Positions 1 to 6,319 of a stretch of DNA of 18,431 nt are shown here, in pieces (position 1 is the first letter of the stretch; each line of letters begins with the position of its first letter). The translations under genes were made by a program, and so were the position numbers. Location: positions 1 through 18,431 of the forward strand of contig CAXSEE010000077.1 of the NCBI GenBank assembly GCA_964235615.1, given 5' to 3'. The DNA comes from Lichenicoccus sp964235615. GTDB lineage: Bacteria > Pseudomonadota > Alphaproteobacteria > Acetobacterales > Acetobacteraceae. The notes under the pieces were generated by a model. That model did not search any database. It was not told the origin of the DNA and saw only the letters and a list, made by a program, of their open reading frames with translations.

Positions 1-171
1 CTCGTGGCTGGCAGTGATGTCGAGGGAGGTGAGCTCGTCGGCGCCGGCGGCGTCATAGACCGCGGCCTGCTCGACCGGATCGCCGGCGTCGCGCAGCGAG
101 ATGAAATTGACGCCCTTGACCACGCGCCCGTCCTTGACGTCGAGGCAGGGGATGATCCGCAGCTTCAGCAT
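1..171 (-). CDS. hisF: Imidazole glycerol phosphate synthase cyclase subunit HisF (N-terminal part, cut by window edge)
   Basis: The first 57 residues can be read from an ATG at 171 down to the window edge. They begin MLKLRIIPCLDVKDGRVVKG, which is the characteristic start of HisF, with the first catalytic Asp of the beta/alpha barrel at residue 11. Known HisF proteins have about 250-257 residues, so roughly three quarters lies outside the window. HisF uses ammonia delivered by HisH to convert PRFAR into imidazole glycerol phosphate and AICAR in the cytoplasm. The start codon overlaps the 3' end of hisA by 7 nt (ATGCTGA), which indicates translational coupling. It is the sixth gene visible in this his operon. 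The product call is near certain; the rest of the gene cannot be assessed. Confidence 0.95.
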   Translation of the reverse strand, partial: MLKLRIIPCLDVKDGRVVKGVNFISLRDAGDPVEQAAVYDAAGADELTSLDITASHE

Positions 172-956
172 GAGCCAGTACCTGATAGCGAAGCAGCGCC
201 CGACAGCAGCGCCAGGGCCTCGGCAGGATCGATGCGCCCGTCGTACAGCGCCCGCCCGACGATGACGCCCTCGATGCCCTGGCAGTCGCGTGCTGCGAGC
301 TGCAGCGCCCGCAGATGGCCGATTTCGCCGACGCCGCCGCTGGCGATCACTGGCAGATGCAGTCCGGCCGACAGTTGCACGGTCTGCTCGATGTCGAGCC
401 CGGACAGCATGCCGTCGCGCTCGATCTCGGTGAAGACGATCGCCGCCGCCCCCTCCTGCTCGACGCGTCGGGCGAGTTCCCCGGCATCGAGTTCCGACGT
501 CTCGGCCCAGCCTTCCGTGGCCACTTTGCCGGCGCGTGCGTCGATGCCGATCACGACGCGTCCGGGAAAGCTGCGGCACGCTTCCCGGACCAGCGCCGGG
601 TCCTTGACTGCGGCGCTGCCGAGGATGACCCGGCTGACCCCGGCCTCCAGCCAGCGGGTGATGCCGCGCATGTCGCGCAGGCCGCCGCCGAGCTGCACCG
701 GAACCGTGGCCGCGGCGAGGATGGCGCGCACCGCGGTCTCGTTCTCGGAGCGTCCGGCGAAGGCGCCGTTGAGGTCCACCACATGCAGCCAGGTGAAGCC
801 CGCGGCTTGCCAGGCGCGTGCCTGCGCCGCGGGATCGTCCGAATAGATCGTCGCGTCCGCCATCTCGCCGCGACGCAGCCGCACGCAGGCGCCATCCTTG
901 AGGTCGATCGCAGGATAAAGGGTTAGGGGCTTTGCCTGAAGCGGGGACCTATCCAT
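165..956 (-). CDS. hisA: 1-(5-phosphoribosyl)-5-[(5-phosphoribosylamino)methylideneamino]imidazole-4-carboxamide isomerase HisA
   Basis: The 263-residue protein is a phosphosugar-binding TIM barrel that converts ProFAR to PRFAR in histidine synthesis. The sequence shows LTLYPAIDLKDG, with the first catalytic Asp at about residue 18. The second catalytic Asp is in VVIGIDARAG at about residue 139, and the phosphate-binding loops QLGGGLRD and IASGGVG are present. The ATG at 956 was chosen because it overlaps the GNAT stop codon by 8 nt and has AGGATGG upstream. An ATG at 971 in the same frame is possible but would overlap the GNAT gene more. The first nine or so residues before LTLYPAID exceed what the family usually has. 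The stop overlaps the hisF start by 7 nt, so the HisA-HisF order and coupling are intact. Confidence 0.95.
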   Translation of the reverse strand: MDRSPLQAKPLTLYPAIDLKDGACVRLRRGEMADATIYSDDPAAQARAWQAAGFTWLHVVDLNGAFAGRSENETAVRAILAAATVPVQLGGGLRDMRGITRWLEAGVSRVILGSAAVKDPALVREACRSFPGRVVIGIDARAGKVATEGWAETSELDAGELARRVEQEGAAAIVFTEIERDGMLSGLDIEQTVQLSAGLHLPVIASGGVGEIGHLRALQLAARDCQGIEGVIVGRALYDGRIDPAEALALLSGAASLSGTGSC

Positions 957-1518
957 CGAGCTTGCCGCCATCCTGCAGTTTCTTCGTGTAGAAGAAGCCG
1001 CGCACGGTGCGTCCGCCGACGCGGGCATAATGCGGATGCGTGCCCCAATGCACGAAGCCGAGGCTCTCATAGAGCGAGATCGCCGCGGTCTGGGTCTCGC
1101 GCAGGTCGAGGTTGAGCACCTGGTAGCCCATCGCCCTCGCACTTTCCTCGACCGCCTGGGTGAGCATGCGGGCCAGGCCATGGCCGCGCGCATATGGGGC
1201 GACGTAGCTATGCATCAGCGTGGCACTCATCGCCTGGGCCTCGTTGTTGCGCGGCGGCCGGACCATCTGCGTCGCGGCGACGATGACGCCGTCGAGCCGG
1301 CCGACGAACAGGCTGCGTTCCGGCACCATCATCAGGCCGCGGAAATAGCGTTCCAACGTCTGCCGTCCCGGTGTTGTCACCCAGCCGAAGCCGCCGCCGT
1401 CGAAGATTGCGGCGCTGGTCGCCTCGCACAGCGCGTGCATGTCGTCGTCATGCAGGGCGGTGGCGCGCTCGGCGAGCAGGACCGGCCTGGGACGGCCGCC
1501 GGGGCGGGGAGGGTCCAT
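949..1518 (-). CDS. GNAT family N-acetyltransferase within the his operon
   Basis: A 189-residue protein with a single GNAT (acetyl-CoA dependent N-acetyltransferase) domain spanning roughly residues 25-175. The acetyl-CoA pyrophosphate loop is visible as RGHGLA at residues 111-116, in the context VAPYARGHGLARML. The following stretch YQVLNLDLRETQTAAISLYE is the usual beta5-alpha5 segment, and SLGFVHWG is the family's C-terminal strand. The substrate cannot be deduced. It starts 1 nt after the hisH stop and overlaps hisA by 8 nt, so it is transcribed and probably translated with the histidine genes. Conserved placement between hisH and hisA would suggest a link to metabolism or a housekeeping acetylation. 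No histidine-pathway step requires an acetyltransferase, so the role is unknown. Confidence 0.88.
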   Translation of the reverse strand: MDPPRPGGRPRPVLLAERATALHDDDMHALCEATSAAIFDGGGFGWVTTPGRQTLERYFRGLMMVPERSLFVGRLDGVIVAATQMVRPPRNNEAQAMSATLMHSYVAPYARGHGLARMLTQAVEESARAMGYQVLNLDLRETQTAAISLYESLGFVHWGTHPHYARVGGRTVRGFFYTKKLQDGGKLDG

Positions 1519-1519
1519 C

Positions 1520-2191
1520 TCAGCCTTCCAATCCGGGCGCCATCCGGTGCGCCATCTGGGGCGCCCAGCGCAGGAAGTTGCCGAGGATGCGCAGCCCGAC
1601 CTGCTGGCTCTTCTCGACGTGGAACTGGGTGCCGGCGCGGTTGCCGCGCGCCACCAGGGCAGGGATCAGCGCCCCATAATCGGTGCTGACGACCAGGTCG
1701 GCCGGGTCATGGTTCTGCAGCGCGTAGGAATGCACGAAATAGCCATGGTCGCCGGGCGACAGCCCCTCGGTGAGCGGATGGGCTCCCGGTGCGAACAGCA
1801 GCTCGTTCCAGCCCATCTGCGGCAGGCGCAGTCCACGAGCCGCCATCGGCGCGATCTCGCCCTTGATCCAGCCGAAGCCCGGCGTGCTGCCATGCTCCAG
1901 CCCGCGCTCGGCCATGAGCTGCATGCCGACGCAGATGCCCAGGAACGGCGTGCCGGCGGCGACGCTGTCCTCGATCGCGTCGCGCAGGCCGGGGCTGGCG
2001 GCGAGGCCGGCGGCGCAATCGGCGAATGCGCCCTGGCCCGGCAGCACGATCCGGTCGGCCTCGCGCAGCGCCCGCGGGTCGGCGGTGATCGAGACCTCGG
2101 CGTCGATGCCGGCGAGCGATGCCGCCTCGGCCAGGGCGCGGGCGGCGGAAGCCAGGTTGCCGCCGGCGTAATCGACCACGCGGACACGCAT
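1520..2191 (-). CDS. hisH: Imidazole glycerol phosphate synthase glutamine amidotransferase subunit HisH
   Basis: A 223-residue class I glutamine amidotransferase that hydrolyses glutamine and channels ammonia to HisF. The nucleophile elbow GICVGMQL carries the catalytic Cys at residue 87. The catalytic His and Glu lie in FHVEKSQ at residues 191 and 193, and the oxyanion/interface segment YFVHSYAL is at about 151-158. The N-terminus RVRVVDYAGGNLAS is typical. The length is slightly above the usual 200-215 residues because of a short C-terminal extension after NFLRWA. The ATG at 2191 overlaps the stop of the upstream DUF2628 gene by one base (TGATG), a classic stop-restart arrangement. Identification is secure. 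Confidence 0.97.
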   Translation of the reverse strand: MRVRVVDYAGGNLASAARALAEAASLAGIDAEVSITADPRALREADRIVLPGQGAFADCAAGLAASPGLRDAIEDSVAAGTPFLGICVGMQLMAERGLEHGSTPGFGWIKGEIAPMAARGLRLPQMGWNELLFAPGAHPLTEGLSPGDHGYFVHSYALQNHDPADLVVSTDYGALIPALVARGNRAGTQFHVEKSQQVGLRILGNFLRWAPQMAHRMAPGLEG

Positions 2192-2571
2192 CAGGCGCGA
2201 TCCCCGAGCAGCTCCGGCTTCGCGTCGAGCAGGCGCAGCAGGGCGCCCTCGCGGTCGCGTCCGGCCACGATCGGGCCGCGGATGAAGCCGTGCAGGCCGA
2301 GCTCCCAGCGGTGCAGGTCGTTGGCGAACAAGGCGAGCAGCAACTGCATCCCGGCCAGGATCGGCCAGGCGCCGGTCAGCGGCCGCAGTGCGAAGCCCAG
2401 GGCGAGGCTGGCAACGGCGACCAGCAGGGCGGCGATCCAGCTTCCGGACAGCAGCAGCCCGATCCAGCCCAGGAACAGGCAGGGCCAGGACAGCCCCTCC
2501 TTGACCAGCACCGGGGGCTGCTCCGCCCTGGGAGAGGCGTGCGGCCGGAAATGCGTGCTGTAGAGCCTCAC
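2191..2571 (-). CDS. DUF2628-type small membrane protein in the his operon
   Basis: A 126-residue protein that resembles DUF2628 proteins. It opens with MRLYSTHFRP, then VLVKEGLSWPCLFLGWIGLLL. Two or three hydrophobic segments follow (about residues 29-45, 47-66 and 68-84), and it ends in a soluble tail containing ANDLHRWEL and LLRLLDAKPEL. The motif of a basic start, (V)LV(K/R)EGFSW and a membrane region is what I recall of that family. Function is unknown; it is predicted to sit in the inner membrane. It overlaps hisB by 4 nt (ATGA) and hisH by 1 nt, so it is firmly embedded in the operon. No histidine biosynthetic step needs a membrane protein, so co-occurrence is the only link to the pathway. 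Confidence 0.85.
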   Translation of the reverse strand: MRLYSTHFRPHASPRAEQPPVLVKEGLSWPCLFLGWIGLLLSGSWIAALLVAVASLALGFALRPLTGAWPILAGMQLLLALFANDLHRWELGLHGFIRGPIVAGRDREGALLRLLDAKPELLGDRA

Positions 2572-3194
2572 AACACCCCCTTGGTGGATGGGATCACGCC
2601 CATGGTGCGAGGATCCGGCTCGCAGGCGAGGCGCAACGACCGCGCCACCGCCTTGAAGCAGGCCTCGGCGATATGGTGGTTGTTATGCCCCGCCTTCTGC
2701 GTCACGTGCAGCGACAGGCCGGCGTTGGAGGCGAAGCCGCGGAAGAACTCCTCGAACAGCTCGGTGTCCATCTCGCCGATCTTGTCGCGCGGGAAGCGCA
2801 CGTCCCAGACCAGGAAGCTGCGTCCGGAGATGTCGATCGCCGCCTCGACCAGGGCCTCGTCCATCGGCACCAGGGCCTGGCCGTAGCGCCGTATGCCGCG
2901 CTTGTCGCCGATGGCGCGCGAGAAGGCCTGGCCCAGCGCGATGCCGACATCCTCGGTGGTGTGGTGGAAATCGACATGCAGGTCGCCGGTGGCCGTGATG
3001 TCGAGGTCGAACAGGGCGTGGCGGCCGAGTGCCGTCAGCATATGGTCGAGAAAGCCGATGCCGGTGGCGATGCCGGTCCGGCCGCTGCCGTCGAGGGTCA
3101 GCGACAGGGCAATGTCGGTCTCGCCGGTGACGCGATGGACCTGCGCCGCACGGACAGCCGGGCCGGGATCTGGTGGGGTGTGCGTGCTGTCCAT
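2568..3194 (-). CDS. hisB: Imidazoleglycerol-phosphate dehydratase HisB
   Basis: A 208-residue monofunctional IGP dehydratase, lacking the N-terminal phosphatase domain found in enterobacteria. It dehydrates imidazole glycerol phosphate to imidazole acetol phosphate. The metal-binding signatures are present: FLDHMLTALGRHALFDL at about 48-64, HHTTEDVGIALGQAF at about 77-91, and KAGHNNHHIAEACFKA at about 167-182 with the clustered histidines. The start at 3194 has AGGAG nine bases upstream (complement of 3204-3208). About 20 residues precede the conserved core, which is a little longer than usual. It is the first visible gene of the operon and probably the promoter-proximal one, facing a divergent gene across 169 bp. 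Its stop overlaps the DUF2628 start by 4 nt. Confidence 0.97.
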   Translation of the reverse strand: MDSTHTPPDPGPAVRAAQVHRVTGETDIALSLTLDGSGRTGIATGIGFLDHMLTALGRHALFDLDITATGDLHVDFHHTTEDVGIALGQAFSRAIGDKRGIRRYGQALVPMDEALVEAAIDISGRSFLVWDVRFPRDKIGEMDTELFEEFFRGFASNAGLSLHVTQKAGHNNHHIAEACFKAVARSLRLACEPDPRTMGVIPSTKGVL

Positions 3195-3240
3195 GACGTG
3201 CCACTCCTACAGGAACAGGGCAGCAGAAGCCACACTCTGC

Positions 3241-3301
3241 CCCAGTCTCCTTCCCCCGGGGCCCAGTCTCCTTTCCCCGGGGCCCCGGTCCCGTTTCGGG
3301 G
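3241..3301. repeat. GC-rich 21-bp tandem repeat in the hisB leader
   Basis: Two 21-bp units, 3241-3261 and 3262-3282, differ at one base. A degenerate, shortened third unit follows at about 3283-3301. Each unit ends in the self-complementary octamer CCCCGGGG (3254-3261 and 3275-3282). In the hisB-sense transcript these octamers could pair into an 8-bp stem with a 13-nt loop that contains AAGGAG. No open reading frame of interest covers it. It lies about 50-100 bp upstream of hisB, between hisB and the divergent peroxidase gene. Confidence 0.85.
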
Positions 3302-3309
3302 CGGAAGCC

Positions 3310-3338
3310 TTGCCGATTGTTGCGCGTGGGGCCAGAAT
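3310..3338 (+). promoter_or_regulatory. Candidate sigma-70 promoter of the peroxidase-nitroreductase pair
   Basis: TTGCCG at 3310-3315 and CAGAAT at 3333-3338 are separated by 17 bp, and each matches the housekeeping consensus at 4 of 6 positions. The expected transcription start is near 3345. A GGAG at 3351-3354 then lies nine bases before the ATG at 3364. It is weak but well placed. Confidence 0.4.
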
Positions 3339-3363
3339 CCAGCGCGGACCGGAGTATGAAATC

Positions 3364-3915
3364 ATGACGGACATCCAGGATATCGCGGTCAAACGCATCG
3401 ACGGCAATGTGACCAGTCTCGCCGCCTACGCCGGCCAGGTGCTGCTGGTGGTCAACGTCGCGTCGAAATGCGGCCTTACCCCGCAGTACCAGGCGCTCGA
3501 GGCGCTGTATGGCGCGCATCGCGACGAGGGCTTCCAGGTGCTGGGCTTTCCCTGCAACCAGTTCATGGGCCAGGAGCCGGGCGACGAGGCCGAGATCGCC
3601 TCGTTCTGCGAGACCAAATACGGCGTCGACTTCCCGCTATTCTCCAAGATCGAGGTGAATGGGGCGGGCCGGCATCCGCTGTATGCGGCACTGGCCGCCG
3701 CCATCCCCGAGGCGAAGTCCGGGCCGGACAGCAAGATGCGCGCGCAGCTCGCGGCCCACGGCATCAGCCCGGGACCCGGCGACGTGCTGTGGAATTTCGA
3801 GAAATTCCTGATCTCGCGCGACGGCCAGGTGGTGGCCCGGTTCGCGCCCGACCTCACGCCCGATGACGCGATCGTCGTCGATGCCGTCCGCGCGCAGTTG
3901 GAAGCCAAGCCATGA
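3364..3915 (+). CDS. btuE: Glutathione peroxidase family thiol peroxidase (BtuE type)
   Basis: A 183-residue cytoplasmic peroxidase of the thioredoxin fold that reduces hydrogen and organic peroxides using glutathione or thioredoxin. The catalytic residues are visible: Cys36 in NVASKCGLTPQY, Gln70 in FPCNQFMGQEPG, and Trp143-Asn144 in LWNFEKFL. A second cysteine, Cys82 in SFCETKYG, sits where BtuE-type enzymes have a resolving cysteine. It is a Cys enzyme, not a selenoenzyme. The segment PLYAALAAAIPEAKSG and the following loop match the longer bacterial BtuE form rather than the short plant-like form. Start: ATG with GGAG nine bases upstream. Its stop overlaps the start of the nitroreductase gene (ATGA), so the two are cotranscribed. 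The BtuE name is by resemblance; vitamin B12 transport is not implied. Confidence 0.93.
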   Translation: MTDIQDIAVKRIDGNVTSLAAYAGQVLLVVNVASKCGLTPQYQALEALYGAHRDEGFQVLGFPCNQFMGQEPGDEAEIASFCETKYGVDFPLFSKIEVNGAGRHPLYAALAAAIPEAKSGPDSKMRAQLAAHGISPGPGDVLWNFEKFLISRDGQVVARFAPDLTPDDAIVVDAVRAQLEAKP

Positions 3916-4526
3916 CTGGCAGGCTGGATGCATCGGGGCTCGACATCCTGCTCTCGCGTGTCTCGATATCCGCCCTGGTCGAGCCGGCGCCGTCCGGGGC
4001 CGAGCTGGAACGCATCCTCGAAGCCGGGCTGCGCGCTCCCGATCACGGCCGGCTGGCGCCCTGGCGCTACGTCCTGATACGCGGTGACGCCCGCACCGCG
4101 CTGGCCGACGTGATCGAGGCGGCGCTGCGTGCGCGCGACCCCGGCGCGACCCCGCCGATGATCGAGAAGCAGCGAGGAAAGATCCTACGCGCGCCGCTCG
4201 TCATCGCACTCGGGGCGCGTATCCGCAGCGACCACAAGGTGCCGCCTTCGGAACAGATGCTGTCTGTCGCGGCCGGGGCGATGAACCTGCTGAACGCGAT
4301 CCATGCACTGGGCTTCGGCGCGATCTGGGTGACGGGCGCCAATGCCTACGACCCCTCGGTCGCGGCGGCCCTCGGCCTCCATGCGCCGGACAGCCTGGCC
4401 GGGTTCCTGTTCGTCGGCACGGCGGCGGAAGCGGCGCGGGCGCCGGTGCGTCCCGAGCTGTCGGGCCACGTGGTCGAGTGGACCGGACCGGTCGAGCGCG
4501 CGGACCAGCTCAATCCAGTCGCGTGA
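3912..4526 (+). CDS. YdjA-like nitroreductase family FMN oxidoreductase
   Basis: A 204-residue protein of the nitroreductase fold, probably an FMN-dependent NAD(P)H oxidoreductase acting as a dimer. The N-terminal FMN-contact region LLSRVSISALVEPAP (about 13-27) and RAPDHGRLAPWRYVLI (41-56) are the hallmark of the YdjA subgroup. The central helix EQMLSVAAGAMNLLNAIHALGFGAIWVTG (114-142) supplies the second cofactor-binding region. The physiological substrate is unknown. The start overlaps the peroxidase stop by 4 nt, suggesting a shared redox or detoxification role. The 3' end overlaps the 3' end of the convergent carbonic anhydrase-like gene by 17 nt, with no terminator in between. Confidence 0.9.
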   Translation: MTGRLDASGLDILLSRVSISALVEPAPSGAELERILEAGLRAPDHGRLAPWRYVLIRGDARTALADVIEAALRARDPGATPPMIEKQRGKILRAPLVIALGARIRSDHKVPPSEQMLSVAAGAMNLLNAIHALGFGAIWVTGANAYDPSVAAALGLHAPDSLAGFLFVGTAAEAARAPVRPELSGHVVEWTGPVERADQLNPVA

Positions 4527-5040
4527 GGCTGCGCGCGAACAACGCGCTTTTCTCGACATAATGCCGCGCGGTGGTGCGCAGGCGGGCGATCTGCTGTTCG
4601 TCCAGCCTGTGCTTGAGCTGCGCCGGCGCGCCGACGATCAGGCTGCCATCGGGGAACTCCGCCCGCTCCAGCACCAAGGCACTGGCGCCGACCAGGCAGC
4701 TCGCGCCGATCCGCGCGCGGTTCAGCACGGTGGCGCCCATGCCGATCAGGCTGTGGTCGCCGATCAGGCAGCCATGCAGGATGGCGTGATGGCCGACGGT
4801 GACGGAATTGCCGACCACGAGGCGCAGGCCGGCATCGGTGTGCAGCATCGCGCCATCCTGGATGTTGCTGTCCCGGCCGATCTCGATGGTGTCGTTGTCG
4901 CCTCGCACCACGGCGCCGAACCAGATGCTGGCGCCTTCGGACAGGATCACGTCGCCGATCACGTGCGCGTCCGGTGCGATCCAGAAATGTCCGGATGGAG
5001 GCAAGCTCGGCGCCTTGCCGTCGATGGCATAGAGGGGCAT
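4510..5040 (-). CDS. Gamma-class carbonic anhydrase-like hexapeptide-repeat protein
   Basis: A 176-residue left-handed beta-helix protein built from hexapeptide repeats (for example IGDVILSEGASIWFGAVVRGD), followed by a C-terminal helix. The three zinc-ligand histidines of gamma carbonic anhydrases are at the expected places: His67 in AMLHTD, and His84 and His89 in VGHHAILHGC. The family includes gamma carbonic anhydrases (CamH/YrdA/PaaY-like); activity cannot be asserted from sequence alone. It is predicted to be a cytoplasmic trimer. The start has GGAG nine bases upstream, and that site overlaps the TAG stop of fucU, with only 12 nt between the genes. It therefore appears to be the last gene of the SDR-SDR-fucU operon. 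Its 3' end overlaps the nitroreductase gene by 17 nt. Confidence 0.92.
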   Translation of the reverse strand: MPLYAIDGKAPSLPPSGHFWIAPDAHVIGDVILSEGASIWFGAVVRGDNDTIEIGRDSNIQDGAMLHTDAGLRLVVGNSVTVGHHAILHGCLIGDHSLIGMGATVLNRARIGASCLVGASALVLERAEFPDGSLIVGAPAQLKHRLDEQQIARLRTTARHYVEKSALFARSLTRLD

Positions 5041-5052
5041 GAGGCGACGCTC

Positions 5053-5475
5053 CTACGGGATCACGCCCTTGCTCAGGATGATGTTGCCGTACAGGCGCGC
5101 CTCTCCGGTCTGCACGACGGCAAAGGCGGTCTTCGCCAGCTCGTAAAAAGCGAAGCGCTCGATGGCTGTCGGCGCCGGTGCGTCATGCGCCTGCAGGATC
5201 CCGGCAAACTCGGCGACCGCCTCCGGGATGCTCCCGCTATCCCCGACCACCTGCATGGTCACCGCCGCGTCGGGGATGAAGTCATCCACGGGCAGCACCG
5301 ACAGCACCGCGCGCAGCACGGCCGAGGCGTCGTTGCCGGCCATGTGATGCACCCGCTTGCCGCAACTGGTGCCGGGAAAATTCGCGTCCACGATCGCGAT
5401 CCGGTCGCCATGTCCCATGGCAGCCAGGCTGTGCAGCAGGTCGGGGGTCAGCAGCCGGTCAATTCCGCGCAGCAT
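5053..5475 (-). CDS. fucU: RbsD/FucU family sugar mutarotase (FucU-like)
   Basis: A 140-residue protein of the RbsD/FucU fold, which interconverts sugar anomers such as alpha- and beta-L-fucose. The N-terminus MLRGIDRLLTPDLLHSLAAM with GHGD at 21-24 (catalytic His22) and the C-terminus ARLYGNIILSKGV at about 126-138 are family hallmarks. They are closer to FucU than to RbsD. The start at 5475 is preferred because GGAG lies nine bases upstream. An in-frame ATG at 5490 has no ribosome binding site and would add five non-conserved residues. It lies 34 nt after the fucose dehydrogenase-like gene and 12 nt before the carbonic anhydrase-like gene. The neighbours support an L-fucose or related aldose substrate; ligand identity is inferred. 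Confidence 0.88.
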   Translation of the reverse strand: MLRGIDRLLTPDLLHSLAAMGHGDRIAIVDANFPGTSCGKRVHHMAGNDASAVLRAVLSVLPVDDFIPDAAVTMQVVGDSGSIPEAVAEFAGILQAHDAPAPTAIERFAFYELAKTAFAVVQTGEARLYGNIILSKGVIP

Positions 5476-5509
5476 AGACGCAAACTCCATATCGAGGGAC
5501 GGGAAAACT

Positions 5510-6286
5510 TCATTCGAGTGCCCGGTCCAGGTGGGTATATCCGCCGTCGACGAAAAGCCATTGGCCGGTGGTATGCGATGCCGCGTCGGACAGCAGGAAG
5601 ACTACCGTGCTGGCGATCTCGCGCGGTGTCGTCATGCGCTTGCCGAGCGGGATGCGATCGGTGATGGAACGGAGCTTGGCCTCGGGATCGTCGAAGCTGT
5701 CCATCCACTTCTGGTAGGACGGGGTCATCACCTCGGCCGGGATCACCGCGTTGACCCTGATCCCGTCCGCAAGCAACGAGACCGCCCACTCGCGTGTCAG
5801 CGCCAGCACGCCGCCCTTGGCCGCAGTGTAGCCGCTGGTGCCGCCCTGTCCGGTCAGTGCCGTCTTCGAGGCGATGTTGACGATGGCGCCTCTGCTCCGG
5901 CGCAGCTGGGGGAGGGCGTAGTGCGCCATGGCGTAGCTGTGCAGCAGGTTGGCGTCGAGCGATTTCCGGAACGCGGCGATGCCGGCCTCCAGCCCGATAT
6001 GGTCGTTGCCGCCGGCATTGTTCACGAGCCCGTCGAGACGGCCGAACGCCTCGATGGTTGCGGCAACCGCCTCGGCGCATTGCGCATCGTCGGTCAGCTC
6101 GACATGGCGGAACAGCGCCCGGGGCTGCCGCGCGTGCAGAGACCTCGCGAAGTCCGGCTCGGGCGCATCCCGTGCCAGCATGACCGGAATGGCGCCTTCC
6201 TCGGCCAGGATGGCGGAGATCGCGGCACCGATCCCGGAGGTACCCCCGGTGACGATCACGACCTTGTCGCGCAATCCGAGATCCAT
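5510..6286 (-). CDS. SDR family dehydrogenase resembling L-fucose (aldose) 1-dehydrogenase
   Basis: A 258-residue classical short-chain dehydrogenase. The cofactor motif TGGTSGIG is at 13-20, the NNAG motif at 89-92, and the catalytic triad is Ser140 (NIASKT), Tyr153 and Lys157 (GYTAAK). The C-terminus GQWLFVDGGYTHLDRALE and the segment VNAVIPAEVMTP are strongly reminiscent of L-fucose dehydrogenases of the oxidative L-fucose pathway, which oxidise the aldose to its lactone with NAD(P)+. The ATG at 6286 is favoured because GGGGA lies nine bases upstream; a TTG at 6295 is a poorer alternative. It follows the second SDR gene by 33 nt and precedes fucU by 34 nt. Substrate could equally be a stereochemically related sugar such as D-arabinose. 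Confidence 0.87.
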   Translation of the reverse strand: MDLGLRDKVVIVTGGTSGIGAAISAILAEEGAIPVMLARDAPEPDFARSLHARQPRALFRHVELTDDAQCAEAVAATIEAFGRLDGLVNNAGGNDHIGLEAGIAAFRKSLDANLLHSYAMAHYALPQLRRSRGAIVNIASKTALTGQGGTSGYTAAKGGVLALTREWAVSLLADGIRVNAVIPAEVMTPSYQKWMDSFDDPEAKLRSITDRIPLGKRMTTPREIASTVVFLLSDAASHTTGQWLFVDGGYTHLDRALE

Positions 6287-6319
6287 CGGCTTCAATCCCC
6301 GGCGCGAAATTCGAGCGGA

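Noticed and set aside
3195..3363. Possible histidine leader-peptide attenuator upstream of hisB
   Set aside because: No short ORF with consecutive His codons and no terminator/antiterminator pair with a T-run could be found on the minus strand.
3356..3367. Three-codon ATG-AAA-TCA-TGA micro-ORF overlapping the peroxidase start
   Set aside because: It is too short to be informative, lacks its own ribosome binding site spacing, and is expected by chance.
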